64,000 nucleotides of DNA from Phycisphaerae bacterium (GTDB lineage: Bacteria; Planctomycetota; Phycisphaerae; Phycisphaerales; UBA1924), in the NCBI GenBank assembly GCA_014192545.1, contig BJHL01000002.1, positions 636,863 through 700,862 on the forward strand, in the 5' to 3' direction. Below, in pieces: positions 45,560 to 54,734 of this stretch. The notes beneath the pieces are model-generated. The model was given only the letters and a program-made list of their open reading frames with translations, was not told the origin of the DNA and made no database searches. Position numbers and translations under genes: made by a program. How positions within the stretch are numbered: the first letter of the stretch is position 1; every line of letters starts with the position of its first letter.

Positions 45560-46537
45560 ATGCCTACGCAACTACCCAATCCTCGTGTGTCGCCGCGGTT
45601 TGCGGGAATCGTGACTTTCGGGCGGTATCCGCAGCTTGATGCGGTAGCGACGGAGAACTTGCCGCTTGATTGGATTATTTATGGCGTGCCGTTTGATGCG
45701 GGCGTGACGTATCGACCTGGGGCGAGGTTCGGGCCGCGTGCGATGCGTGAGGCGTCGCAATATCTCAAGCGATATCACATCGAACATGATGTGGATGTTT
45801 GTGAGAAGCTGAGCATTGCGGATGGTGGCGATGCGCCCGTGAAGCCTTATGACCTGCGCGAGAATGCGGTGGCCGTTGCGGAGTGGGCGTTTGCGCTTTC
45901 GGCGGGTTCTCGCGGGACGACGAAGTTGCTCGCGCTTGGTGGTGACCACAGCATTGCGTATGCGAATATTCGTGCGACGTACTTGCGGCAGGGCAGTCCG
46001 AAGGGTGGACTTGCGCTGGTGCATTTTGATAGCCACCTTGACACGGTGGACGCGGTGTGGGGCAATCAATGGGGGCATGCCAGCCCGTTTATTCGTGCGA
46101 TTGAAGATGGGTTGATTGACCCGCGGCACATGATCAGCATTGGGATCAAAGGGCCGCTGAACGCGGCGAGCGACTTGGATTATGCGAAGGGCAAGGGAAT
46201 TCGTATTTTGACGCGTGATGAATGCTCGCGGCGCGGCGCGGAGGGATGCGCGCGCGAGTTGGGCGATTTTGTTGCTTCACTGAAAGATGCGCCGGCGTAC
46301 GTGACGTTTGACATCGACGCGGTGGACCCTGCGTTTGCGCCGGGAACGGGTACGCCAAGCGTGGGCGGGTTCTCTTCGACCGAAGCACTTGCGATGCTGC
46401 GTGCGCTCAAGGGCTTGCATGTTGTTGGTGCGGATGTTGTTGAGGTGCTGCCGGACCGGGATCCGACGGGAATCACGAGTTTTCTTGCAGCGCACATTGC
46501 GTTTGAAGTGCTTGCGCTAAGCGCGTTGCGAAAGTGA
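45560..46537 (+). CDS. Ureohydrolase (agmatinase/arginase family)
   Basis: 325 residues. Dinuclear Mn ligands are visible: GGDHSIAY, HFDSHLDT (D-x-H-x-D), and TFDIDAVDPAFAPGTGTPSVGG. Agmatinase-type features include GVPFDAGVTYRPGARFGPRAMREAS. Whether the substrate is agmatine, arginine or a guanidino acid cannot be told from sequence alone. It lies 1.9 kb from an arginine succinyltransferase gene set on the other strand; an arginase activity would feed ornithine into it (inference). ATG at 45560. Confidence 0.9.
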   Translation: MPTQLPNPRVSPRFAGIVTFGRYPQLDAVATENLPLDWIIYGVPFDAGVTYRPGARFGPRAMREASQYLKRYHIEHDVDVCEKLSIADGGDAPVKPYDLRENAVAVAEWAFALSAGSRGTTKLLALGGDHSIAYANIRATYLRQGSPKGGLALVHFDSHLDTVDAVWGNQWGHASPFIRAIEDGLIDPRHMISIGIKGPLNAASDLDYAKGKGIRILTRDECSRRGAEGCARELGDFVASLKDAPAYVTFDIDAVDPAFAPGTGTPSVGGFSSTEALAMLRALKGLHVVGADVVEVLPDRDPTGITSFLAAHIAFEVLALSALRK

Positions 46538-46562
46538 TCGAGACTGCAAGTTGTGCGAGTGA

Positions 46563-47270
46563 TTACACGAGTGAGGCTTTACGCAGATTGAGAATCAACT
46601 CGACTTGGCCTGTGGGTTTGCTGAGTCGCTGCGCGATTTGGACTGGCGTCAGGCCTTCATCAGCGAGTGCGTAGACATCGCGGTGCGAACTGCCAGCGGA
46701 TGTGTCGAGCGATGCCATCGGGGCGGCTTGGCGTGGTTTGACTTCCACGGTCGGCTGCGGCTTGGCGGCGAGCAGATTCTCGAGCGTGGCGATTCGCTCG
46801 TCGGCTTGTTCGAGCATTTTTTCCATGCGAGCAGTTCGCACGTCGAGTTGATGCACTAATCGCTCGGTCAGTTCGGTCATATCGCGGTGCAGTTGCTGTT
46901 CTTCAGTTGATGCGGCGGATTTCACGGGTGCTGCGAGGCGTGCGGCTGACTTCTTGGCGATTTTTCGGCGCTGCCAGATGGACCATGCGACGAGTGCGGT
47001 CCCAAGGACGATGGCGAGCGATGCCGTGGGCAACTGCTCACGCCAGGTTGTAACGACTGCCACGGGTTGCTGTCCGGACTGCTGCTGAACGGCTTGGTGC
47101 TCGATGGGCAAGTCGCGAACGAAGTCGGGCACTTTCATTTGCGTGGATTGCGATTGCTCGACACTTTCCGATGGCGGCGGCGACGGCGCGAGCGTGACGG
47201 GTTTGAAATCGGCGTGCGTCGGCTCTTCGCCCGGAGCGGGTGGGCCTTGTACTTGACTGGTGTCATCCAT
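46563..47270 (-). CDS. Membrane-anchored coiled-coil protein with C-terminal HTH-like motif (DUF6115-like)
   Basis: 235 residues. The N-terminal 75 residues are polar, Pro/Gln-rich and likely disordered. A single membrane span follows (LPTASLAIVLGTALVAWSIW), then basic residues, then a coiled coil (QQLHRDMTELTERLVHQLDVRTARMEKMLEQADERIATLENLL). The last 30 residues (VYALADEGLTPVQIAQRLSKPTGQVELILNLR) look like a helix-turn-helix found at the end of DUF6115 proteins. GGAGGT upstream of the ATG. A pair of ACGACATTGT direct repeats lies upstream. Function unknown. Confidence 0.7.
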   Translation of the reverse strand: MDDTSQVQGPPAPGEEPTHADFKPVTLAPSPPPSESVEQSQSTQMKVPDFVRDLPIEHQAVQQQSGQQPVAVVTTWREQLPTASLAIVLGTALVAWSIWQRRKIAKKSAARLAAPVKSAASTEEQQLHRDMTELTERLVHQLDVRTARMEKMLEQADERIATLENLLAAKPQPTVEVKPRQAAPMASLDTSAGSSHRDVYALADEGLTPVQIAQRLSKPTGQVELILNLRKASLV

Positions 47271-47367
47271 GACGCTTGACCTCCGTGTCTATCTCGTCAC
47301 AATGTCGTGACAATGTCGTATCGCGGCCGCGAGCAATCCAACTCGCACTGATCCATATGATCGGCTC

Positions 47368-48429
47368 GTGCATTCTTGGAGCGTCAGTTCGCGGAAACTT
47401 TTGACTTCGCCCAATACCGGGCGGGCAATTCGCGAGATTGTGCGCTCATGGCGAGAACTCTGCGGCGGAACGGCGAAACGCGACACTTCTCGGCGGACGC
47501 TGCTCGCGGTTTCGGGTGGTGCAGATTCATCGGCGATGGTGCTGGCGCTGACTGCGGGGGTTTCCAAAGCGAGCGATCGGTTTGTGATCGGGCATGTGGT
47601 GCACGACATGCGCTCGGCGAACGAGACGGCGGCGGATTTGGAACTGGTGCGTGAACTGGGTACCTGGGTGGGCGTGCCGGTTGTGTCGGGGCAGGTGCGT
47701 GTGCGAGAAGGCAGCGGTAATGTCGAGTCGCGGGCGAGAACGAAGCGATATCGCAAGCTGAGTGAGTTGGCGCGCGAAGCCGGATGCAATGCGGTTGCGA
47801 CAGGGCACCATGCTGATGATGTGCTGGAAACGATGTTGATGCGACTGATTCGTGGCGCGGGGCCGCGAGGGCTTGCGTGCGTGGCCCCGGTGCGGAAGTT
47901 GAGCGAGGGCGTCTCGCTCGTAAGGCCGCTACTGATGCAGACGCGAGCGATTTGCGAGTTGATTTGCAGCACGGCCAACTGGGAATGGGCGAGTGATGCG
48001 ACGAATCATGATCTCTCGTTCGCTCGCGCGAAGATTCGCGTGCAGGTGCTGCCGGTTTTGCGAGAACTGCGGGCAGATGGCAGTAAGCGAGCGGCGGCGA
48101 GTGCACTCATAATGCGCGACGTCGCAAAGCTGCTTGCGGTGGATGCGAGTGACTTGCTTGAGCAAGGAAAGTTTGCGGCGGGATATGCGTGGCCTCGTGC
48201 GGTTTGTCGCAATGTCCCTGGAGTCGTGCTGGGCGAGGCACTGCATATGGCGTTCACGCAAGTTTCGGCTGACAAGCATGATCGGCTCTCGCAGCGAATG
48301 CTCACGGGCATCATTCGTGCAGTGCACGATGCTCGCAATGATCGGCGGGATTTCACGCTGGGGGCTGGCGCGTCGCGATTGCATGTGCGAATCGAAGCGT
48401 TGACTGTGACAATTCATCACGAAGCATGA
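47368..48429 (+). CDS. tilS: tRNA(Ile)-lysidine synthase
   Basis: 353 residues. PP-loop motif SGGADSSAMVLAL, HVVHDMRS, RARTKRYRKLSELAREAGCNAVATGHHADDVLETMLMRLIRGAG, and RPLL with CSTANWEWASDATN are conserved in TilS. It converts C34 of the AUA-reading tRNA-Ile to lysidine. The C-terminal region is shorter and less conserved than in E. coli (432 residues), as in many bacteria. GTG start at 47368; no clear ribosome-binding site. Confidence 0.9.
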   Translation: MHSWSVSSRKLLTSPNTGRAIREIVRSWRELCGGTAKRDTSRRTLLAVSGGADSSAMVLALTAGVSKASDRFVIGHVVHDMRSANETAADLELVRELGTWVGVPVVSGQVRVREGSGNVESRARTKRYRKLSELAREAGCNAVATGHHADDVLETMLMRLIRGAGPRGLACVAPVRKLSEGVSLVRPLLMQTRAICELICSTANWEWASDATNHDLSFARAKIRVQVLPVLRELRADGSKRAAASALIMRDVAKLLAVDASDLLEQGKFAAGYAWPRAVCRNVPGVVLGEALHMAFTQVSADKHDRLSQRMLTGIIRAVHDARNDRRDFTLGAGASRLHVRIEALTVTIHHEA

Positions 48430-48466
48430 TGAACTGACTGCTCGCGCGATTGTTTGTGCGATACGA

Positions 48467-50059
48467 TTACGCGAGCCACGCGTCATCAAACTTCATGCCG
48501 CTGGCGATGGTCGCAGCCGGGCCATTTTCAAACATGCAGCCGACGGGATATGCACAGTAATCGACGCTGAAACTACCTGCGGGGCGGTGATTTCCAGAGT
48601 AGCCAAGACCACCGAAGGGCAGTTTGCTGCTCGCGCCGGCGGTGCCGGCATTCACGTTCAGGCAGCCGGCTTTAGCCTGTTGCAAGAAGCGAGTGATGCT
48701 GGATTGATCTTTGGTAAAGATGCTGGCGGCGAGGCCGAATCCTGTTGCGTTGGCTTGTTCAATTGCGTCGTCGAGATTCTTGACGATTGCGATGCGCAGG
48801 AACGGACCGAAGACTTCGACGTCGTCACCGGCTGTTGCGATTGAGGCGTCAGGCTTGCTCTTGATGAACTTTTCGACACGCATCACGCTGGGCGTGATGT
48901 ACCAGCCGCTGCCGACAATTCCGCGAGTTGGAGCCTCGGCGTCGTCGAGACTGCGGGCGGGAACGAGCACTTCGCCGCCAGCTTTTGCGAGTGCGGCGAT
49001 GGTGCTGAGCATGTGATCTCGTGCCGCTTGCGAGATAACTGGACCCATGAAGACCGGATGGTTTGCCTGCGGATCGCCGATCATCACGCTGCTTGCACCT
49101 TTGCATACCGCGCTGATGACTTTGCTGGCGACAGCTTCATGCACGATAACGCGGCGCGTGCAGGTGCATCGCTGGCCGCTGGTGATGAAGGCGCAGCGAA
49201 TGCACTCGATGACCGCTTGCCGCAAATCGGCGTCGGGCATGATGATCGCGGGGTTGTTGCCGCCCATTTCGAGAGCGAGAATGCGACCCGGGCGGTCGAG
49301 GTTCGCTTGCATGATGCGTTTGCCGACGGGCCAGGAACCGGTGAACAGGATGCCGTCAATGTCGTCGTGCGTGCTGATTGCACTGGCGACGTCTGCGGCA
49401 CCTTGCACGAGGTTGAGGACGCCTGCGGGGGCGTTGTGTGCTTGCAAAGCTTCGTCGAAGAGTTCGGCGAGGAACTGCCCCACTGCTGGGGTTTTGTCGC
49501 TGGGTTTGAAGACGATGGTGTTGCCCAACGCGAGCGCGGGGACGATGTGACCGTTGGGCAAGTGAGCGGGAAAGTTGAAGGGCCCGAGCACGGCCATGAC
49601 ACCGTGGGGACGAAACTCGCAGGAGCCGGTGCGCTGCGGAGACATTTTGGTGAGGTCAACGGTATAAGGCGTCACGCGTTTGAGCGCGCCTTCGGCGGAA
49701 GCGTCGAGCGTGATATCGACTTTGCTTGCGAGCAGGCCGGCTTCGGCTTTGGCGTCCCACGTGACCTTGCCAGTTTCAGCGACGAGCAGTTGCGTCAGTG
49801 CGTCCATACGCTGGGCTGCGAGCTTCTGAAACGTTCGCAGCACGGCGATGCGGCCTTCCATTCCAAGCGCGTGCCACGCAGGTTGAGCAGCTTTGGCGGC
49901 TGAAATCGCGGCGTTGACATGCGAGACGTTGGGCGAGCCTGACCAGACAACTTCACCGGGCTTGGCGGGGTTGAAGCTTTGCAGCGTTGAGCCCGCGAGC
50001 GGCATCCACTTGCTGGCGATGAGGTTGGATGGCGGGTGAGCAAGTGAAGGGTGCTGCAT
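48467..50059 (-). CDS. astD: N-succinylglutamate 5-semialdehyde dehydrogenase
   Basis: 530 residues. Aldehyde dehydrogenase fold: GNTIVFKPSDKTP (NAD site), ILFTGSWPVGKRI, ALEMGGNNPAIIMP with the active-site Glu, and SGQRCTCTRR with the nucleophilic Cys. The closest family by pattern is AstD of the arginine succinyltransferase pathway, matched by the adjacent astA. Oxidises succinylglutamate semialdehyde to succinylglutamate. Start at ATG 50059 (MQHPSLAHPP). A partial copy of the repeat found upstream of astA lies 8 nt before it. Confidence 0.88.
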   Translation of the reverse strand: MQHPSLAHPPSNLIASKWMPLAGSTLQSFNPAKPGEVVWSGSPNVSHVNAAISAAKAAQPAWHALGMEGRIAVLRTFQKLAAQRMDALTQLLVAETGKVTWDAKAEAGLLASKVDITLDASAEGALKRVTPYTVDLTKMSPQRTGSCEFRPHGVMAVLGPFNFPAHLPNGHIVPALALGNTIVFKPSDKTPAVGQFLAELFDEALQAHNAPAGVLNLVQGAADVASAISTHDDIDGILFTGSWPVGKRIMQANLDRPGRILALEMGGNNPAIIMPDADLRQAVIECIRCAFITSGQRCTCTRRVIVHEAVASKVISAVCKGASSVMIGDPQANHPVFMGPVISQAARDHMLSTIAALAKAGGEVLVPARSLDDAEAPTRGIVGSGWYITPSVMRVEKFIKSKPDASIATAGDDVEVFGPFLRIAIVKNLDDAIEQANATGFGLAASIFTKDQSSITRFLQQAKAGCLNVNAGTAGASSKLPFGGLGYSGNHRPAGSFSVDYCAYPVGCMFENGPAATIASGMKFDDAWLA

Positions 50060-50218
50060 GGGGGGCTCAAGACGGGAACACAGAGGGAGAGAGAGGACGG
50101 CGGAGGAAGACAGATGGAGGCTGAAGGTCTGGGAAGGTATCAAGCGAGTGACGTACACGCGGGAGTGCGTGGTGGTGCCGATCTGCTCTTTCTCGCGAGA
50201 ACACGATATCTTCTGCGA

Positions 50219-51445
50219 TCAGACCTTCGCTTTTTTGAGTCGCCTTTTGACGGGATTCGCTTCGACTTCTCGCGTCAAGCCAAACTTGCCCATTGCGGTC
50301 ATGCCCAGTTGCGAACCTAGTTGCACGCCGAGCAGTTCCATTGCTTCTTGCGTGAGGCGGACGGGGCCGTCTTTGGTGACTTCGACGAAGGTTTCGGTTG
50401 CGCGAAATTCGCCCTCGCCATCGAGGGTGCTGACGATGGCGGCGGTGGTGCAGCGGTCGTCGGTTGTTGCCTTGCCGACCTCGGTCATGCGTGTTGCGGC
50501 GACGAGAGGAATCTGCTCGGTGATGGCGTCGATGTGTGGACCGCCATCGAAGGGGTCGATGTAGCCGCGATATTTGAAGCCCAGACTTTCGAGCAGCCTG
50601 CGAGCGGGAATTGTTTCGCGTGAGACCACGCCCACCATGTTCTGTACTTCAAGCGGGAAGAGCGTGAGATAGATTTCGTCCTTGGGCAAAAGATCGCTAA
50701 TGAAGGCGCGGTTGTGTTGACAGAAGCGATCGGCTTCGGCGTACTTGACAGGAATGAACTTGCGGCCGAAGGTGTCCCAGAAGAGATTGTCGCCCTGGCT
50801 CGTCACGGGCGGCATCATTTCGGCAAGGACGGTTGGCGCGAAGAGGCCGCGGTGCAGGCCCATGAAGTGGAACCGCACGAATGACAGGAAGCGACCCGGG
50901 CGCAGTTTGTGGCCGCGGTGGCTGGGCTGCATGATGAGGCCGCCAACTTCGCTGGGGCCGCTGGTGTCGCCATCGAGTTGTGCGACGGTGTGCGTGGTGC
51001 CAAAGCCGAGCGAGGGCGAGTGGAATTTCTTTTCGCCAACTCGCATGCGCCAGTTGGGGTTGCCCGGGCCGCCTTGGTGGGCGCGCACTTGACTGGTGCC
51101 GATCACTGCGCCGGTTTCAGGCTCGATGACGGAGAACATGAACATGTCACTCTCGTGTTCCATCGCGGCGAGGCCACCGCCTGCCGCACCCTTGCGGCGT
51201 GAGCCGTTGCTTGTGGGTGGTGTCGTTTCAGTCTTGGAAAGTTTGCCCTTCTTGACGCTCTTGACCATCTTCGCGGCTTTCGCATCTGCGGCACCGTGTG
51301 CAACTCGGCGGAAACAGCCTTGGCTGTGCTCGATCTTTTGCGCGATGATCTGTTCATCAGGCGGCAAATTGATGAAGTAGACCATCCGCGCGAGCTTGAA
51401 CAGCGTGGCATTGTCTTCAGGTTTGCTTTGACGAATCAGAAACAC
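50219..51445 (-). CDS. astA: Arginine/ornithine N-succinyltransferase
   Basis: 408 residues. N-terminal MFLIRQSKPEDNATLFKLARMV, the middle SLGFGTTHTVAQLDGDTSGPSEVGGLIM and GRFLSFVRFHFMGLHRGLFAPTVLAEMMPP, and RRLLESLGFKYRGYIDPFDGGPHI are diagnostic of the AstA/AruG family. It transfers succinyl from succinyl-CoA to the alpha-amino group of arginine or ornithine. An insertion of about 45 residues rich in Lys/Ser/Thr (KMVKSVKKGKLSKTETTPPT) is present near residue 65. GTG start at 51445 with GGGAG upstream. An empty inverted-repeat pair lies between it and the aminotransferase gene. Confidence 0.92.
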   Translation of the reverse strand: MFLIRQSKPEDNATLFKLARMVYFINLPPDEQIIAQKIEHSQGCFRRVAHGAADAKAAKMVKSVKKGKLSKTETTPPTSNGSRRKGAAGGGLAAMEHESDMFMFSVIEPETGAVIGTSQVRAHQGGPGNPNWRMRVGEKKFHSPSLGFGTTHTVAQLDGDTSGPSEVGGLIMQPSHRGHKLRPGRFLSFVRFHFMGLHRGLFAPTVLAEMMPPVTSQGDNLFWDTFGRKFIPVKYAEADRFCQHNRAFISDLLPKDEIYLTLFPLEVQNMVGVVSRETIPARRLLESLGFKYRGYIDPFDGGPHIDAITEQIPLVAATRMTEVGKATTDDRCTTAAIVSTLDGEGEFRATETFVEVTKDGPVRLTQEAMELLGVQLGSQLGMTAMGKFGLTREVEANPVKRRLKKAKV

Positions 51446-51470
51446 GAGCGACTCCCTTCAAGACGGTTTC

Positions 51471-51583
51471 AACACAGAGGGCACAGAGCACACAGAGGTG
51501 GGATCGAAAGAAAGGCATGTTCCAAGCACGAGCGGGGCTGACAACACCATCGAACCCGGCGCTATCTCTATGCCCTCTATGTT
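51471..51583. repeat. Inverted-repeat pair without a gene (113 bp)
   Basis: AACACAGAGGGCACAGAG at 51471-51488 and its imperfect complement (16 of 18) at 51566-51583. Sequence type resembles the ends of the GxxExxY cassette (CACAGAG units). The interior has no credible gene. It may be a remnant or a non-coding member of that class. Confidence 0.7.
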
Positions 51584-51604
51584 CACTGTTTTGAAAACGC
51601 ATTT

Positions 51605-53155
51605 CTATCCCGCGATCTTCGCCAAGCCGCGTTCGATGCAGGCGAAGACCTTGGGCCAGTATTCATCTTTCATCGCGGGCATGGGCGGCAGCATGCGGAC
51701 GTGATATGGGCCGTGGCCGCAGTAGAACAGAATCACGCCTTCATCGAAGCAGGCTTTGCATGCGTCCATGACTTTCTTTTTGTCGCCGCCGAAGGGCGTG
51801 AATCGGCACATGCCACCGACACCGCCCACGAGTTTCTCGCCGCCGCCGTTGAGGGAGGCAACGGGCGGGAACCAGTTGGGGTGCTTAGAGATCAATTCGA
51901 GTGCGTGCTTGCGGAAGAGGGCATGATGGCGGGCAAACTCGCCGGTTTCGCCGTAGTAGTTGCCATCGCGCAGTCGCTCGATGACGCGAGTGCCCACGCG
52001 GAAGCTGCTGCCTTCGCCGGTGAACGTGCCGCTCAGAATTGCGGTCTTGGGGTTATACTCGTCAGTCCACGCCGTCGCGCAGGCTTGCGTCATTTTGCCG
52101 ACGCAGAAGACGTCGACGTACTCGCCCAGATCAAAGTGCTCGTACGCGAACATGCGGCTGGTGCGGCCGAAGGTTTGAATTTCATCGTCCCACACCGCAA
52201 TCTTCTTGGCCTTGCAATAGTCCATCAATGCCTTGAAGTAATCGCGATCGCCCACGTTGAAGCCGCCTTCGCCTTGGCACAACTCAAAGATGAAACATGC
52301 GTGGCCGCCTGGGTAGCGATCGACATACTGCTCCAAGTGCCACAGGCACATGTCGATGAATCGCTTCTTGCCAGCCGGGCCTCCGCCCATGCGTTCGACG
52401 GCGTTGGCGTCGTAGAAGGGCATGTAGTCGACCATGACGCCGTTGGGCAGGCCTTCGCGACCGGCGTGGTTGTCGCCGATTTGGGCCATGACCATGCTGC
52501 GACCCATGAAACAGTCTTTGAATGCGAGCACGCGGGGCGTGGGCGTGAAATTCGCGAGCAGTTTGGCGGCATCAGGAGCTTCGAGGTGACGCTGAAACAA
52601 TTTGTGGAAGCAAACCTTCAGCGCGTTTTCGTTCGCCATCGCGCCGCCGGTTGAGATGTAGGCGTGCTTGAGTTTGCTGCCCTTGGCCGCTTCTTTGAGA
52701 AAAGTTTCGGCGAACTGATACGCCTCGAAGTTGCTGACCAAGTTGCCGTGCTTGAGGGTGTCGTCGATGCCGCCAGCAAGTGAGGCGGAAATGAGATCAG
52801 GATCGCTGTGACCAAAGAAGTGGACGCCAATGCCGCAGATCATGTCCCACTTCACGCTGCCGTCGGCGAGTTCCACGAGCGGGCCGTTGCCCACGCCGCT
52901 GCCGATGAAGGGGTAGAGCAGAGGCCGACCGCGTGCGGCGGCGGCGCGATCCATCAGTTCTTTGAATTGCGACGCGAGGGCGGGGTTGCCCGGCTTGGCG
53001 TCGGTTATCTGGGCACTCTTGGCTTTGACCTCGGCAACCGCGGCGGCGATGGCGGCCTTGACGGCGGGCGACGCGTGCAAGCTCGCACCGACCGTGCCTG
53101 CGTGGGCCGTGCCGTTGGTTGCGTGAGAAGTCGAGGCGGAGGCGAACGTGGTCAT
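51605..53155 (-). CDS. Class III PLP-dependent aminotransferase (probable succinylornithine transaminase role)
   Basis: 516 residues, about 100 longer than AstC. PLP-enzyme features: KHAYISTGGAMANENALKVC, FELCQGEGGFNVGDRDYF, the WDDEIQTFGRTSRMFAYEHF segment with the cofactor Asp, and VFCVGKMTQACA with the Schiff-base Lys. The first 40 residues are Ala/Thr/Ser-rich and not conserved. First gene of a set with astA and astD on the same strand, so conversion of succinylornithine to the semialdehyde is the likely role (inference); GABA or acetylornithine aminotransferase activity is an alternative. Confidence 0.85.
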   Translation of the reverse strand: MTTFASASTSHATNGTAHAGTVGASLHASPAVKAAIAAAVAEVKAKSAQITDAKPGNPALASQFKELMDRAAAARGRPLLYPFIGSGVGNGPLVELADGSVKWDMICGIGVHFFGHSDPDLISASLAGGIDDTLKHGNLVSNFEAYQFAETFLKEAAKGSKLKHAYISTGGAMANENALKVCFHKLFQRHLEAPDAAKLLANFTPTPRVLAFKDCFMGRSMVMAQIGDNHAGREGLPNGVMVDYMPFYDANAVERMGGGPAGKKRFIDMCLWHLEQYVDRYPGGHACFIFELCQGEGGFNVGDRDYFKALMDYCKAKKIAVWDDEIQTFGRTSRMFAYEHFDLGEYVDVFCVGKMTQACATAWTDEYNPKTAILSGTFTGEGSSFRVGTRVIERLRDGNYYGETGEFARHHALFRKHALELISKHPNWFPPVASLNGGGEKLVGGVGGMCRFTPFGGDKKKVMDACKACFDEGVILFYCGHGPYHVRMLPPMPAMKDEYWPKVFACIERGLAKIAG

Positions 53156-53351
53156 GACGGACTCCTAGGAATGCCAATGGTAGGGGTGTGGATTATCGGC
53201 AATTTCGCGTGCAAACTCGTGAGGATGAGGTTTGGGGACGGGCTCGGCTGGCACAATTTCTGCTTGTTTTCGTAATTCTTGTCCAGCGACGACAGCGAGT
53301 TGCGGATTAGGAGTAGCCCGACTTGATCGGCCAACCCAAAGGACACCTGCC

Positions 53352-54578
53352 ATGCGTTTGTACACCCGCCAGTCTGCCCATTTCCGTGCTGCCTCGCTTG
53401 CCTTGGCCGCGAGTTTGTTTGGCGCTGGTCCATCGCTCGCGCAACTGCAAACCTATCAGGGTCTGCTGAGCGAAGGTGGCCAACCCGCGAACGGGACGTA
53501 TGACATTCGCTTTGATGTGTATACGGACCAAGTCGCCGGTACAACGGTTGGCATTGGCAATGTGTTCAACGATCAGGTGGTCAGCAACGGCTTGATCACC
53601 TCCACCTTCAACGCTGGCGTGGGCGTGTTCAATGGCGAAGAGCGCTGGATGCAGATCAGCGTGCGTCCGGGCACATCGACTGGTGCGTTCACGCCGCTGC
53701 CTCGGCAACGCATTGCTGCAACGCCTTACGCAATGCGAAGTCTGAACGAACGCTGGACGCCCAACGGCAGTGTGCTTCGAACCGACTTGGGAATCAACAC
53801 GGTTCGCATCAACACTGATGTCTCGCCGGTCAGCGATTCGGGCCTGAGTGTTCGCGGCAATTCGACCACTTTCAGCGGCGTTTACGCCGATGTTGAGAGT
53901 GCGACTGGTTCATCGTATTTTGGGTGGGCGACCGGTGGCACTTCACGCGCCGAGATGATCTACAACGGCACAGCAAATACACTGCGACTTAGCATGGGGG
54001 GTGGCACGCCGGTGAGCATCAACGCAACGGGTCTTGTTGGACTTGGTGCGGCCCCAAGCGGCACGGAACGATTGCAGGTGAGCGGAGATGCTCGCGCCAC
54101 CGGCACTGTGTCAGCGTCAGATCTCGCGTACACCGCGCCGCAGACCAAAACGCTATCAATTCCGGCATCGGCGTTCGTTTTGAATGACAACACCAACATC
54201 ACCAACCTCCGGTATCTCAACGATCGCGTGACGTTTGTCGGTGCCGTGACGAGTGCTTCATTGATTGCTCCGGTGTCACTGCCAGATGGGGCAATCGTCA
54301 CGCAGATTACCGCGATCGTCTTTGACAACGGCCCGGGCGACTTCGATATCGACTTCAATCGTGGAACATACACCGTGAGCGGCGTGACGGCGCTGGGGAC
54401 AACGACGACGACTGGTACTTCGGCATCTCTGCGAACAATTACCGGAGGGGTGGCTGTCTCGCCCATCGATAGTTCCGTTGCGCAATACAACGTGATCGTT
54501 AACAACACAGACTGGGACGCGTCACTGAATTACCTCAAAGCCGTGCGACTGACGTACACCGTGACCAAGCCGGACTGA
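53352..54578 (+). CDS. Exported beta-rich protein, tail-fibre-like C-terminal region
   Basis: 408 residues. A signal peptide (ASLALAASLFGAGPSLAQ) precedes a domain with LQTYQGLLSEGGQPANGTYDIRFDVY and RWMQISVRPG...PRQRIAATPYAMRSLN, a pattern recurrent in planctomycete exported proteins. The middle is repetitive beta structure (SVRGNSTTFSGVYADVES, RLSMGGGTPVSINATGLVGLG). The C-terminal 150 residues form another beta region with Thr-rich strands. Function unknown, possibly surface adhesive. A perfect 13-bp terminator hairpin follows. Confidence 0.8.
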   Translation: MRLYTRQSAHFRAASLALAASLFGAGPSLAQLQTYQGLLSEGGQPANGTYDIRFDVYTDQVAGTTVGIGNVFNDQVVSNGLITSTFNAGVGVFNGEERWMQISVRPGTSTGAFTPLPRQRIAATPYAMRSLNERWTPNGSVLRTDLGINTVRINTDVSPVSDSGLSVRGNSTTFSGVYADVESATGSSYFGWATGGTSRAEMIYNGTANTLRLSMGGGTPVSINATGLVGLGAAPSGTERLQVSGDARATGTVSASDLAYTAPQTKTLSIPASAFVLNDNTNITNLRYLNDRVTFVGAVTSASLIAPVSLPDGAIVTQITAIVFDNGPGDFDIDFNRGTYTVSGVTALGTTTTTGTSASLRTITGGVAVSPIDSSVAQYNVIVNNTDWDASLNYLKAVRLTYTVTKPD

Positions 54579-54670
54579 TTGGCTGCAAGTCCGCGTGGTG
54601 TCTGCGGGACGTGGGGCAAACACGTCAGCGACGAACTGAGCGGGGCGTAATCGAGAAAGGCCAATACGAA

Positions 54671-54705
54671 AACCGCCGCGCACTTGATCGTGCGCGGCGG
54701 TTTGG
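54671..54705 (+). terminator. Strong (possibly bidirectional) terminator
   Basis: Perfect 13-bp stem AACCGCCGCGCAC / GTGCGCGGCGGTT, loop TTGATC, with AAAA before and TTTGGTTGTTG after. It separates two convergent genes. Confidence 0.9.
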
Positions 54706-54734
54706 TTGTTGTGTTTCTCTTGCGTCGCTCAGCC

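Noticed and set aside
51417-51602. Short minus-strand frame containing LCVLCALCVE
   Set aside because: This is the typical translation of CACAGAG-type repeats; it spans the inverted-repeat pair and has no gene features.
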